64,000 bases of DNA from a virus: positions 1-64,000 of the IMG/VR virus record IMGVR_UViG_3300043446_005051, one strand, 5' to 3'. Positions 35,810 to 42,765 of the stretch are shown here, piece after piece. The translations under genes were made by a program, and so were the position numbers. The notes beneath the pieces are model-generated. The model saw only the letters and a list, made by a program, of their open reading frames with translations, made no database searches and had not been told where the DNA came from. Position 1 is the stretch's first letter; each line of letters starts with the position of its first letter.

Positions 35810-36892
35810 TCAACTAGTAGCAAAAGCAGATTCATCAATCTCTTTAGCCGCACTAGTTAGTACATCATAGAGATGGAAGATTTTGTTCAGGTCTTCTGAA
35901 TTCTGATTAATATAGTCATTAATCAGGTCTTCAATCTCCCATAGTTTAATAGTTTTATTCCCTTCTACATTCTCGGTATTTAGAGTGCCATTCTCGTTAA
36001 AAAAGAATGGGTCATCCATATATTGATTGTATCCATCATAATCATTATACTTATAGGTTGCATATTTCTCTAGCCACTTATCATACGAATCTGAATCCCT
36101 ATGGGATTTACCTCCCTTATACTTTACAGGAGAATATTTAATTACAGTTGTAGGAGTACTATAATCCACATATTTTAGAACATCTGGATGAAATGTAACT
36201 TCTGAAATTGGAGTGGCATCAATAAGTTCATCATATTTCAGAAGAAAGCGACGACCATTTCCAACTACGGAAGCTGCAATTGTATATACATTTTTATTTA
36301 CGTCAATACTTCCTACAACTAGATGAATACCAGGGTCTCCTAGCTCATACTTATCGTCAATTCCTGAGAAGAAAGATGGCATAGTATTATGCGAATGACT
36401 AGACCCAACAGGAATCCACCCAGAAGGAGGATAAGATTCAACAACCTCTCCAGTTTCAATGTCAATGGATTCATCAAAGCTATCAATTCGTACAGCGGCT
36501 CCAGATACCTTTTGTTTGGGTACAAGAATCCTATATTTTGATGAATCTTCATCCGAACGAAGAATCCGAATAGAAACTTCAACTTCGTTACTTACTTTAT
36601 TTACAAAGTGAAAACATAGTTTCACCCAACGAGACCAAAGTTCTGCTGGAATTTTATGAATATCAGAATTTAGTTCAAAATGTTCAAGATGCTCTTTTGT
36701 AATTTCTACATTTGCATCTGGGTCTGGACAAGAACGAATATACTTACCCCAAGGCCCTTGATACACCTCAAAACATCCATCCAAGGAAGTGCGAAGAATT
36801 GAAGGAGGAGTATTCACTAGTTCTTCTTCAATCTTGATTTCATTAATTTCAAGAGTATCTTCTTCGACCATAGTTTGAATAGTTTCTGACAT
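35810..36892 (-). CDS. JAMM/JAB (Mov34) metalloprotease, 360 aa
   Basis: ATG at 36892 (MSETIQTMVEEDTLEINEIK). Residues 162-179 (VGSSHSHNTMPSFFSGID) give H166-x-H168-x7-S176-x2-D179, an exact HxHx7Sx2D JAMM motif that binds catalytic zinc. The supporting glutamate probably lies at 103-105 (NEVEVSIRIL). JAMM enzymes cleave isopeptide bonds or process ubiquitin-like C-termini. Beyond the core there is a ~150-residue, Tyr/Asp-rich C-terminal extension with no known fold. Gene order Ubl, JAMM, E2, E1 matches PRTRC and Bil arrangements in kind. Confidence 0.9.
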   Translation of the reverse strand: MSETIQTMVEEDTLEINEIKIEEELVNTPPSILRTSLDGCFEVYQGPWGKYIRSCPDPDANVEITKEHLEHFELNSDIHKIPAELWSRWVKLCFHFVNKVSNEVEVSIRILRSDEDSSKYRILVPKQKVSGAAVRIDSFDESIDIETGEVVESYPPSGWIPVGSSHSHNTMPSFFSGIDDKYELGDPGIHLVVGSIDVNKNVYTIAASVVGNGRRFLLKYDELIDATPISEVTFHPDVLKYVDYSTPTTVIKYSPVKYKGGKSHRDSDSYDKWLEKYATYKYNDYDGYNQYMDDPFFFNENGTLNTENVEGNKTIKLWEIEDLINDYINQNSEDLNKIFHLYDVLTSAAKEIDESAFATS

Positions 36893-36942
36893 AATAAAAA
36901 ATAATAAAAGAACTTGGGTATAGAAAATAATTTGTATGAAAA

Positions 36943-36975
36943 AACCCTCAAAGGTTATGTAAACCAATGAGGGAT
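36943..36975. terminator. Terminator hairpin
   Basis: CCCTCA-(N17)-TGAGGG with flanking AAA/TT. Ends the ubiquitin-like gene's transcript. Confidence 0.65.
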
Positions 36976-36994
36976 TATCTTAGTTAGTTAGGAG

Positions 36995-37255
36995 TCAGCC
37001 CTTTTGCTCGCTGTTAGTTGCAGCACGGTAAGATTCACCTGCACGCACAACCTGAGTAGAAGGAACAGCTTCGCCGTTGAGAACGTAACGATTGATACGA
37101 GTTACATCGCCCAGTGAGCTAGCATACTCAGCGTAAAGCTGGGAAACGGTCTTACCAGTGAATTGAGCAGAGTTTAGTGAAACACTCTCTTCGTTGAAGT
37201 AGAGAGTAACAGGGCTCTCGGTGTCAGCTTGACGGATTTGGGAGAAGAAAGACAT
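36995..37255 (-). CDS. Ubiquitin-like beta-grasp protein, 86 aa
   Basis: Strand order fits a beta-grasp: VTLYFNEESVSLNS (beta1-2), TVSQLYAEYASSLGD (helix), INRYVLNGEAVP (beta3), VVRAGESYRAATNSEQKG (beta4 and tail). The tail ends in QKG; PRTRC protein C tails in my memory end in GTKG, and PRTRC C is a Prok_Ub member. A single glycine at the C-terminus means it may not need processing, or the JAMM could trim it. It is upstream of, and transcribed separately from, the JAMM, E2-like and E1-like genes. Confidence 0.75.
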   Translation of the reverse strand: MSFFSQIRQADTESPVTLYFNEESVSLNSAQFTGKTVSQLYAEYASSLGDVTRINRYVLNGEAVPSTQVVRAGESYRAATNSEQKG

Positions 37256-37510
37256 AGTTGGTACTCAGAATAAAGGACAAAGGGGGATGAAAGAAGTTTG
37301 TGACCTCTCTCACCGACTCACATACCGTAGCAGAGGACCGCTCGGAATGGGAGGTGAGGTGGACAGTTCAGAAACCGTCCGATTGGTGATGAAGAAAAGA
37401 GGTTTCAGCTCTCTTCCCTCTCTCACCGACTCCATCAGATTAGCTCATCTGGCCCGTCTCTGGAGTGAACAGTGGACACTTCAAAAAGTGGCATTCGGGT
37501 AATTAAAAAC
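37256..37510 (-). promoter_or_regulatory. Duplicated control region upstream of the ubiquitin-like gene
   Basis: No gene. Two imperfect halves, each with a hairpin (about 37357-37381 and 37474-37500) followed by a -10-like box (TGC-TACGGT and GC-TAATCT) and a common leader string GAGTCGGTGAGAGAGG (37308-37323 and 37419-37434 on the plus strand reversed). Tandem promoters, or the scar of a lost gene. Confidence 0.55.
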
Positions 37511-37711
37511 TCACTTTTCAATTTCCCAATTTACATCCTCAGTCATTTTTACCCAAAATGACTGAGAATTCCGAATTGGTTTTAAATGATATGAACCTGA
37601 TTTAGTTTCAAGAAGTTCACAAGATTGTAGCCCGAGCATTCGCCTATCGAAATAATCTTCAGCTTCTGCTGTCTTGGGTTTGATCGTAATAAACTTCTTC
37701 TTCATTTTCAT
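37511..37711 (-). CDS. Hypothetical basic protein, 66 aa
   Basis: MKMKKKFITIKPKTAEAEDY. Beta-rich small protein. ATG 37711 (or 37705). No family recognised. Confidence 0.6.
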   Translation of the reverse strand: MKMKKKFITIKPKTAEAEDYFDRRMLGLQSCELLETKSGSYHLKPIRNSQSFWVKMTEDVNWEIEK

Positions 37712-37811
37712 AAACAAACATCCAATCAGAGGGTTCAGTTTCAGTGAGAACTTCAAAAGAGTTCTCATATAGGTCAAAGAACTCACATTCTTCGACCTGT
37801 GAATTTATCAT
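37659..37811 (-). CDS. Hypothetical acidic protein, 50 aa
   Basis: MINSQVEECEFFDLYENSFE. Overlaps 37511-37711 by 53 bp in another frame, more than neighbours do. Acidic and full of Glu. Real gene or overlap shadow; uncertain. Confidence 0.45.
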   Translation of the reverse strand: MINSQVEECEFFDLYENSFEVLTETEPSDWMFVYENEEEVYYDQTQDSRS

Positions 37812-37841
37812 AAAAGAGAAGGACATCTCTCATAATGAAAA

Positions 37842-37905
37842 AGACCTCTTGAGTCTACCAGCTAACTCAAGAGGTCTCGGGGTGTTGTGTGCCAGTTTGA
37901 AAACT
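37842..37905 (-). terminator. Terminator hairpins
   Basis: AGACCTCTTGAGT/ACTCAAGAGGTCT (37842-37876), a 13-bp stem, and a GCCAGTTTTCAAACTGGC hairpin (37888-37907) below the 229-aa gene. Confidence 0.8.
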
Positions 37906-37908
37906 GGC

Positions 37909-38598
37909 TTAGAATTGATGAAGCTGTCTGGAATTTACATCGTATATGGATAATTTACCATTCGCATCCCCGCAACAACTATCTAATACAATTGATTTGT
38001 TGTTTAAATCAATTGTTAAATTTCTATAATGCCCTGCAACTCGAATAAAAGATTGCTCTTGATTATTTTGAGTCCACCATTCTATTCTATTTCTTTTTAA
38101 GTCTTGAGTTCCATATAGAAATTGATGCTTATGGTCTTTCTTAATTGCACGAATGAAGTGTTCTTCTTCATATTGAGGAACTTTGATTTCATCACTAAAG
38201 TAAGCGTGAGCGCATCGGAACTCTACATCGTAGATGTCTTTAAATACAATTCCAAACGGCTGACGAATTAACCAATCATAAAGGTCATCTAATGAAATGT
38301 GATTTGATAATTCAGAGATAGTAGTATCCAACCCATTGTTGAGTAAAATTTGATTTCCCCTTAAGTATCGAATTAATTTATCTTGATGATTACTTTGCAG
38401 TACAATTGCATTTAAATTCAATTCGGCTTCTTTAACCAGCTCATAAACTCCAAAAGAATCTGAATAGGAATTCTTGGAATCAAACAAATCTCCGAGAAAA
38501 ACTACTCTTGAGTTTTTAATTTCCTTTTGAATGAATTTAAGCGCAGCTTTAAGATTCTTTGCTTGAGAATGCACATCCCCGATGAGTACATAATTCAT
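37909..38598 (-). CDS. Calcineurin-like metallophosphoesterase, PrpE/PPP-type, 229 aa
   Basis: IGDVHSQ (residues 6-12), VVFLGDLFDSKNSY, LQSNHQDKL and IRVAGHYR follow the GDxHG, GDxxD, GNH(E/D) and GH pattern of PPP phosphatases, with GNHE replaced by SNHQ. The SNHQDK form is close to PrpE-like or symmetric ApppA hydrolases. Substrate unknown. Not closely related to the first phosphoesterase (10274-11050). Confidence 0.8.
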   Translation of the reverse strand: MNYVLIGDVHSQAKNLKAALKFIQKEIKNSRVVFLGDLFDSKNSYSDSFGVYELVKEAELNLNAIVLQSNHQDKLIRYLRGNQILLNNGLDTTISELSNHISLDDLYDWLIRQPFGIVFKDIYDVEFRCAHAYFSDEIKVPQYEEEHFIRAIKKDHKHQFLYGTQDLKRNRIEWWTQNNQEQSFIRVAGHYRNLTIDLNNKSIVLDSCCGDANGKLSIYDVNSRQLHQF

Positions 38599-38622
38599 TT
38601 TCTTCGAACATATAATCTATCT

Positions 38623-38640
38623 ATACTAGCACATTCACCA
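38623..38640 (-). promoter_or_regulatory. TGC-TAGTAT promoter
   Basis: Extended -10 TGC-TAGTAT (38623-38628) upstream of the phosphoesterase. Sits 25 bp above its ATG. Confidence 0.5.
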
Positions 38641-38654
38641 AGAAAACGAAAAAA

Positions 38655-38682
38655 AAGAGGACACTTTCTGAAGTGTCCTCTT
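38655..38682. terminator. Terminator hairpin
   Basis: AAGAGGACACTTTCTGAAGTGTCCTCTT, a stem of about 11 bp with A/T runs. Ends the 40-aa membrane gene. Confidence 0.8.
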
Positions 38683-38684
38683 CA

Positions 38685-38807
38685 CTATAGATTAGAGCCG
38701 TCTCTAAATCCAAAGATATATCCAATGTAAATTCCGGCAAAAAATGCAACGAAAAGATAAAGGCTTCGAGCAAGTTGTTGAGTTACTTCTGTAAGTTCAG
38801 GATTCAT
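38685..38807 (-). CDS. Small membrane protein, 40 aa
   Basis: MNPELTEVTQQLARSLYLFV then AFFAGIYIGYIFGF. One transmembrane segment. Function unknown; lies downstream of tRNA-Thr. Confidence 0.6.
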   Translation of the reverse strand: MNPELTEVTQQLARSLYLFVAFFAGIYIGYIFGFRDGSNL

Positions 38808-38830
38808 TTCAATTTAATTTATAATGAAAA

Positions 38831-38902
38831 AGCCCCATGATGGAAATTGAACCATCCTTTCCGCTTTACAAGAGCGGTACATCGCCACTATGTTTATGAG
38901 GC
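38831..38902 (-). tRNA. tRNA-Thr(UGU)
   Basis: Acceptor GCCTCAT/ATGGGGC, anticodon stem CCGCT-CTTGTAA-AGCGG (anticodon TGT), T-loop GTTCAAT. Discriminator T; CCA not encoded. Confidence 0.88.
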
Positions 38903-38911
38903 AGGGTTAAA

Positions 38912-39187
38912 TTAATCTACAGGAAGACAATCTGGATTTATATATTCAAGCTCATACATTAAAGGATGTGCTTCTTCTACTGCTAGATAACTTGAATATA
39001 AGTATATCTCTTCATCTGTATATCTTTTATTTCGAGAAGCTTCTTCAATGACTTCTGGATTATCTTCTTCTATTTTGGGTAATTCATCAAATGTATAAGG
39101 TATTTCTTGAATAAAATACATTTTTACAATAAAACTTTCAAGTTGAGTATCAATCCAACGATAGCCAATGCTAAGTTTGTATTTCAT
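38912..39187 (-). CDS. Hypothetical acidic protein, 91 aa
   Basis: MKYKLSIGYRWIDTQLESFI, an acidic helical body (PKIEEDNPEVIEEASRNKRY) and a strand-rich end. No family recognised. 21 bp below the adenine-methylase gene. Confidence 0.65.
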   Translation of the reverse strand: MKYKLSIGYRWIDTQLESFIVKMYFIQEIPYTFDELPKIEEDNPEVIEEASRNKRYTDEEIYLYSSYLAVEEAHPLMYELEYINPDCLPVD

Positions 39188-39208
39188 TCGAGAAAGAACT
39201 TATACATC

Positions 39209-39733
39209 TTATCTATTTAGATAAGAGATAGGTAAATATAAAGTTCCGTACTTCTCAAATACATCTTTAAATCGTTTTAAATCTTTACCTAGATATATGA
39301 ATGCCGATTGAAAAGGTGCAGCACTTTTACCATTTCCAAATTTAAGTCTTTTATTGATTGCAATCCAAGGATATTCCGAAACCGAGTTCCACCATTTTGT
39401 AGATACATCTAATTTAATTAGTAAAATTAATTCCTTAGAATGACCTAATTCATATTGACGAACTGCATATGGAACCCATAATTTACTTTCACTATATGGA
39501 TGATTCATAAATACGCTTTCTGCAGTCCATTTATGAGCTAATCCATTTGTTTCTTCAGTATAAACTCTTTTAGCTGGAATATTTGGATGAATATCTGAAT
39601 CTGAACAAGGGTCTAAATCAAGTTGATGATTGAAGAACGTAAGAACATCATTTACAATTTCTTGAGGAGTATTCCAACAATCGTGACGTGTTCCAGTGGT
39701 AGAGGTTAGAGCTTTAAGTGATAAAGATGGCAT
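39209..39733 (-). CDS. dam: Phage-type DNA N6-adenine methyltransferase, 174 aa
   Basis: Layout of the phage Dam family (PF05869-type): THDCWNTPQEIVNDV, LDLDPCSDSD (residues 38-47), then the catalytic-site block at 73-83 reading VFMNHPYSESK. The usual NPPY is NHPY here, a change in the catalytic motif IV, though (D/N)xPY is preserved. Probably modifies phage or host DNA in the infected cell. Confidence 0.8.
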   Translation of the reverse strand: MPSLSLKALTSTTGTRHDCWNTPQEIVNDVLTFFNHQLDLDPCSDSDIHPNIPAKRVYTEETNGLAHKWTAESVFMNHPYSESKLWVPYAVRQYELGHSKELILLIKLDVSTKWWNSVSEYPWIAINKRLKFGNGKSAAPFQSAFIYLGKDLKRFKDVFEKYGTLYLPISYLNR

Positions 39734-39737
39734 AGAA

Positions 39738-39869
39738 TTAATTCTTAATCATATATTCAACAGTAGTTGCAATATCATTCATTGCATCTCTTAAATCAGG
39801 TCTTTGTCCAGATTCTTGTTTAAGAATCGGTCTATCATCTTTAACAAGAGTCCATCTCCATTGAGACAT
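39738..39869 (-). CDS. Hypothetical basic protein, 43 aa
   Basis: MSQWRWTLVKDDRPILKQES. Small, Trp/Arg-containing. 4 bp upstream of the methylase stop-to-start region. No family recognised. Confidence 0.6.
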   Translation of the reverse strand: MSQWRWTLVKDDRPILKQESGQRPDLRDAMNDIATTVEYMIKN

Positions 39870-39873
39870 AGAC

Positions 39874-40038
39874 TCACACCACCATAAGTTGATTTTCATT
39901 AATTTTATCGTATTCAGTTTTGATTCGGTTCAATAAATCACTCAATTCTCCTTTTAGAGGTTCAGTTAAAAATGCTTCATTTGCAAAAATATAAAAATCT
40001 ATTGCATCATAAGCAATTTTACGGTCTCGTTGAGACAT
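39874..40038 (-). CDS. Hypothetical protein, 54 aa
   Basis: MSQRDRKIAYDAIDFYIFAN; ATG 40038, or three codons earlier at 40047. Helical, acidic. No family recognised. Confidence 0.6.
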   Translation of the reverse strand: MSQRDRKIAYDAIDFYIFANEAFLTEPLKGELSDLLNRIKTEYDKINENQLMVV

Positions 40039-40059
40039 TAATGTCATAACTTAATTTAG

Positions 40060-40190
40060 ATGTTGTAAATATTTAATAAGAACTCCAAACCTTATTTCTC
40101 CTGTACTCAGGAGTCCACAAATGGCAGAGGAGAAAACCTCCAAAGTTTGTTCAGGGTTCTTATTTTGGAAGACCCGAACATTTCCAGTTC
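40060..40190 (-). other. Leader-like region with hairpins below tRNA-Asn
   Basis: No gene. Contains CTCCTGTACTCAGGAG (40099-40114), and a GGAGGTTTTCTCC hairpin, but no clear terminator T-run. Probably the processed 3' end of the tRNA-Asn transcript. Confidence 0.4.
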
Positions 40191-40196
40191 TTCCAA

Positions 40197-40269
40197 CTCC
40201 CCCAGTCCGCCTCGAACGAACAACCCCAGTGTTAACAGCACCGTGCTCTACCAATTGAGCTATAGGGGA
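40197..40269 (-). tRNA. tRNA-Asn(GUU)
   Basis: Acceptor TCCCCTA/TGGGGGA, anticodon stem CGGTG-CTGTTAA-CACTG (anticodon GTT), T-stem GTTCG/CGGAC. Discriminator G; CCA not encoded. Confidence 0.9.
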
Positions 40270-40322
40270 ATGATGGAGTAAGTGTATATAAGTCTCATAA
40301 GGACTTATCAGGGACTTACCCT

Positions 40323-40365
40323 CTATCATAGTATATATATTACATCAGTTTTTAGATTGTGTCAA
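40323..40365 (-). promoter_or_regulatory. TTGACA-17-TAATAT promoter for tRNA-Asn
   Basis: TTGACA, 17-bp spacer, TAATAT on the minus strand, with TAATAT at about 40338-40343. Overlaps the end of the endonuclease gene. Confidence 0.6.
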
Positions 40366-40777
40366 GAGGGATTTCCAAATAATTTTCTGCTAAATGTATT
40401 TTATTCTTTTGATTATTTTTTGGAGCAGATAATCTTAAATTGAATGTTTTATTGCATTCTTGTGGATTTACATAATAACATTTATCAGTATCGGGGCAAT
40501 ATACGCACATTATATCAATTTCATTTTTATCATAATCTTGTGTATGAGTTCCGTTCTTATCCGCCCAACAAGTTCTAAAAGAAACTTCTATTTTATCATT
40601 TTTTGCTGTTCTATATTTAACCTGTATTCTTAAAAACTTTCCATCTTTATATACAACAAGGTCAAATGGAGAATGTTCTGTATGAGGAGTAAGTATTAAA
40701 TATCCCTTTTCATACAGGTCAAGTTGTGCCTTTAATACCCCCAAATCTCCTTTATTTTTAGTATGATGTTCTCTCAT
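40352..40777 (-). CDS. I-Ssp6803I-type PD-(D/E)XK homing endonuclease, 141 aa
   Basis: KGDLGVLKAQLDLYEKGYLI, then SPFDLVVYKDGKFLRIQVKYR with D58 and the QVK triplet, matches the group I intron PD-(D/E)XK endonuclease family (I-Ssp6803I, cyanobacterial tRNA-fMet intron). Here it lies free between two tRNA genes, with no intron seen. Likely targets a tRNA gene. C-terminal half of unknown structure. Confidence 0.8.
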   Translation of the reverse strand: MREHHTKNKGDLGVLKAQLDLYEKGYLILTPHTEHSPFDLVVYKDGKFLRIQVKYRTAKNDKIEVSFRTCWADKNGTHTQDYDKNEIDIMCVYCPDTDKCYYVNPQECNKTFNLRLSAPKNNQKNKIHLAENYLEIPLDTI

Positions 40778-40838
40778 AAAATTTAAATGTCTTATAAGTA
40801 TTTATAAGACTAACAACTTACACATATGTTAGTTAAAA

Positions 40839-40911
40839 CAGGCGTATCAGGATTCGAACCTGAGATGAGGAGGTAGAAGCTCCTAGTGATAATCCACTTC
40901 ACCATACGCCC
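40839..40911 (-). tRNA. tRNA-Arg(UCU)
   Basis: Acceptor GGGCGTA/TACGCCT, anticodon stem AGGAG-CTTCTAC-CTCCT (anticodon TCT), T-loop GTTCGAA. Discriminator G; CCA not encoded. Confidence 0.9.
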
Positions 40912-40989
40912 ATAATAGACCTCCAGGTTTGTGCATCGTTGAGAGGCATAGGAGGGGTGGGACTTAAACGACGTTTGGACCGCCGTTGC

Positions 40990-41040
40990 CCATAAAAGTA
41001 ATTTATCAGATGACCCCAACTTTGTCAACTGTATTGTGCC
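40990..41040 (-). promoter_or_regulatory. TTGACA-17-TAAATT promoter for tRNA-Arg
   Basis: TTGACA (at about 41027), 17-bp spacer, TAAATT. The intervening GTTGCCCATAA region is a leader of unknown folding. Confidence 0.55.
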
Positions 41041-41066
41041 AGTTGCAAAAGTGGCTTTTTGATATT

Positions 41067-41456
41067 TTATTTAGGATATCGAATATATGCATTACTTATT
41101 TCAAAATTACGAGTTTTACCTTTATTTGGTACAAATCCGTGTCCTGAATAAAACTTTTTAAGTTTCTCTTTATAATTCTTTTCTGGAGCTTGGTCTAATG
41201 ACATAGAAGCTCCAATTTTATCTGCGTGTTTTGTAAGCCCTTTCATAATTCGTCCTCCTACACCTTTACCTCTAAGATGCTTGGGTACCCATATATCGTG
41301 AACTTGAATGTTTGGTTTTCCTTTAAATTCTTTTTTTGAAAGATACAAATTTAAACCTTGATAACCAGGTCGTTTTTCCCATTTTCTTGAAATAGTTTTA
41401 TGTGCGTCAGGCTTCGCAGATTTAGCTTCTTTTATGAATTGCTTAAAAGTTTTCAT
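41067..41456 (-). CDS. GNAT acetyltransferase with T4 capsid-targeting-like N-terminus, 129 aa
   Basis: HDIWVPKHLRGKGVGGRIMK is the acetyl-CoA (R/Q)xxGxG/A pocket of GNAT enzymes, and KFYSGHGFVPNKGKTRNFE completes the fold. The first residues, MKTFKQFIKEA, parallel the T4 internal-protein targeting peptide MKTYQEFIAEA. The I-K-E|A site suits cleavage by the prohead protease, which cuts after (I/L)-x-E. If so, the enzyme rides in the capsid and enters the host with the DNA, as T4 Alt and IP proteins do. Target unknown. Confidence 0.8.
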   Translation of the reverse strand: MKTFKQFIKEAKSAKPDAHKTISRKWEKRPGYQGLNLYLSKKEFKGKPNIQVHDIWVPKHLRGKGVGGRIMKGLTKHADKIGASMSLDQAPEKNYKEKLKKFYSGHGFVPNKGKTRNFEISNAYIRYPK

Positions 41457-41463
41457 AGTCGGT

Positions 41464-41907
41464 TCAGGTTAAATAAGACCTTAACTTATAAACAAAGACA
41501 CCGTGAGCTTCCATTAAATCTTGAACAAGATTTGCAGTGGCGTAACTTCTTTGATTTTCAGCTTCTTCAGAAATATCTTTTAACAATTCAACAATCTTTT
41601 GATTATCACTCAACAATTGTTGAACCATTCCTTTTGCATCAATAACTTGATTACCATTCGCTGGGCCATCAATAGATGAGACTTCAACCATTCGAGTCAT
41701 TGTTGACACAGGTCGAATATTTAAATATCGCATATGTTCTGAAATTCTATCAACCTCCTCAAACATTGCTTCATATTGAGCACCAAATAATTCATGAAGT
41801 TGTGGAAAATCAGTTCCAGTTACATTCCAATGATAGTTCCAAGTTTTTTGAAATAAAACAAATAAAGATGCTTGAGTATCAGAAAGTAATTTGTATAGTT
41901 TTTCCAT
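41464..41907 (-). CDS. dps: Dps-type ferritin, 147 aa
   Basis: WNYHWNVTGTDFPQLHELFG then EEVDRISEHMRYL gives His26, His38, Asp53 and Glu57, with the 12-15-4 spacing of the Dps ferroxidase site. Length fits Dps (about 150 aa). It would form a 12-mer that oxidises iron and may shield DNA. A phage Dps might protect replicating DNA during infection, or be packaged. No export signal. Confidence 0.88.
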   Translation of the reverse strand: MEKLYKLLSDTQASLFVLFQKTWNYHWNVTGTDFPQLHELFGAQYEAMFEEVDRISEHMRYLNIRPVSTMTRMVEVSSIDGPANGNQVIDAKGMVQQLLSDNQKIVELLKDISEEAENQRSYATANLVQDLMEAHGVFVYKLRSYLT

Positions 41908-41924
41908 TATACTTTTTTTATTAT

Positions 41925-42329
41925 TTATAAAGATTGCTCTCTGGTAACACGTTTAAAGTCTTTAAGAACTCCATCAACGAAATGAAGTCTACATCTAGGC
42001 CAATCATGCCAATCTCCATCCCACGTTGCAGGATATACTTCTATATATTTGGTGATTTTATGAGGAACATATCTTCCATTTTTTCCAGTAGGGATCCATT
42101 CAAAATTTAAAAATTTTGATTTTTCATTATATCGTTCATCATTTTTTGAAATCTCTTCAAATGTATGAGTACCAATATAATCAGGTCTCCATAGCTGACC
42201 TGCAGGGTCCAACCAATAGAGAGTCATTGTGCCGCCAATTCCATATTCAATGTCTTTTGTCTGGCAATATACGTTTGTAAACTCTTCTCCTAGATTATAG
42301 GAAGAGCGAAAATCATCGAACATACCCAA
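41925..42329 (-). CDS. Hypothetical protein, 134 aa (MGMFDD family)
   Basis: MGMFDDFRSSYNLGEEFTNV, beta-rich, with RYVPHKITKYIEVYPATWDG. A family I have seen in many phages as MGMFDDI... proteins with no known function. ATG 42329 or 42323. Confidence 0.75.
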   Translation of the reverse strand: MGMFDDFRSSYNLGEEFTNVYCQTKDIEYGIGGTMTLYWLDPAGQLWRPDYIGTHTFEEISKNDERYNEKSKFLNFEWIPTGKNGRYVPHKITKYIEVYPATWDGDWHDWPRCRLHFVDGVLKDFKRVTREQSL

Positions 42330-42515
42330 TTACGAATCCTCCTGTTTTGAACTAAAATAAATTTTATAGTAGCGTTTTTTCATACCTTCTATTAAATTCA
42401 TATCATCTTCAAATCCCATATATTTAAGTAATTGATAAGACCCTTCTAATTCACTAATAAGTCTTAATACATTAGTGGGGGACCTTTCGAGTCCCCCAAA
42501 AGAGTAAATATTCAT
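42330..42515 (-). CDS. Hypothetical protein, 61 aa
   Basis: Helical small protein with MIYYKI-like strand. Its stop abuts the next start with no gap. No family recognised. Confidence 0.6.
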   Translation of the reverse strand: MNIYSFGGLERSPTNVLRLISELEGSYQLLKYMGFEDDMNLIEGMKKRYYKIYFSSKQEDS

Positions 42516-42748
42516 ACTAAATCATTTTCAATATCCAATTCATTAATATGAACTTTTTCTCTTTTTGAATAGAGTTTTGAATAACTACAAATTTTACACT
42601 TGGGATTTCCACAATCTAAAGGGTCTTGTTTAAAGATTCGTCCAAAAGAAAGAGAATTGTCTGGAATAAATTCAAAATGTTTGTGTAACTTTTTCCACTT
42701 ATTTTGAAGTCGTTTTGCTTGATGACGTTGATAAGCAGTTTTAGCCAT
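42512..42748 (-). CDS. Basic zinc-ribbon-like protein, 78 aa
   Basis: N-terminal basic helix (AKTAYQRHQAKRLQNKWKKL), then DCGNPKCKICSYSKLYSKRE with three cysteines in CxxxxCxxC spacing. Suggests nucleic-acid binding. Four-base overlap with the next gene. Confidence 0.7.
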   Translation of the reverse strand: MAKTAYQRHQAKRLQNKWKKLHKHFEFIPDNSLSFGRIFKQDPLDCGNPKCKICSYSKLYSKREKVHINELDIENDLV

Positions 42749-42765
42749 TCATTGAAGGTTTAGCT

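Noticed and set aside
40051-40329. 92-codon minus frame over tRNA-Asn
   Set aside because: The sequence folds as a complete tRNA-Asn cloverleaf, so the frame is a shadow.
40810-41028. 72-codon minus frame over tRNA-Arg
   Set aside because: It overlaps the tRNA-Arg gene and its promoter; no gene-like composition.
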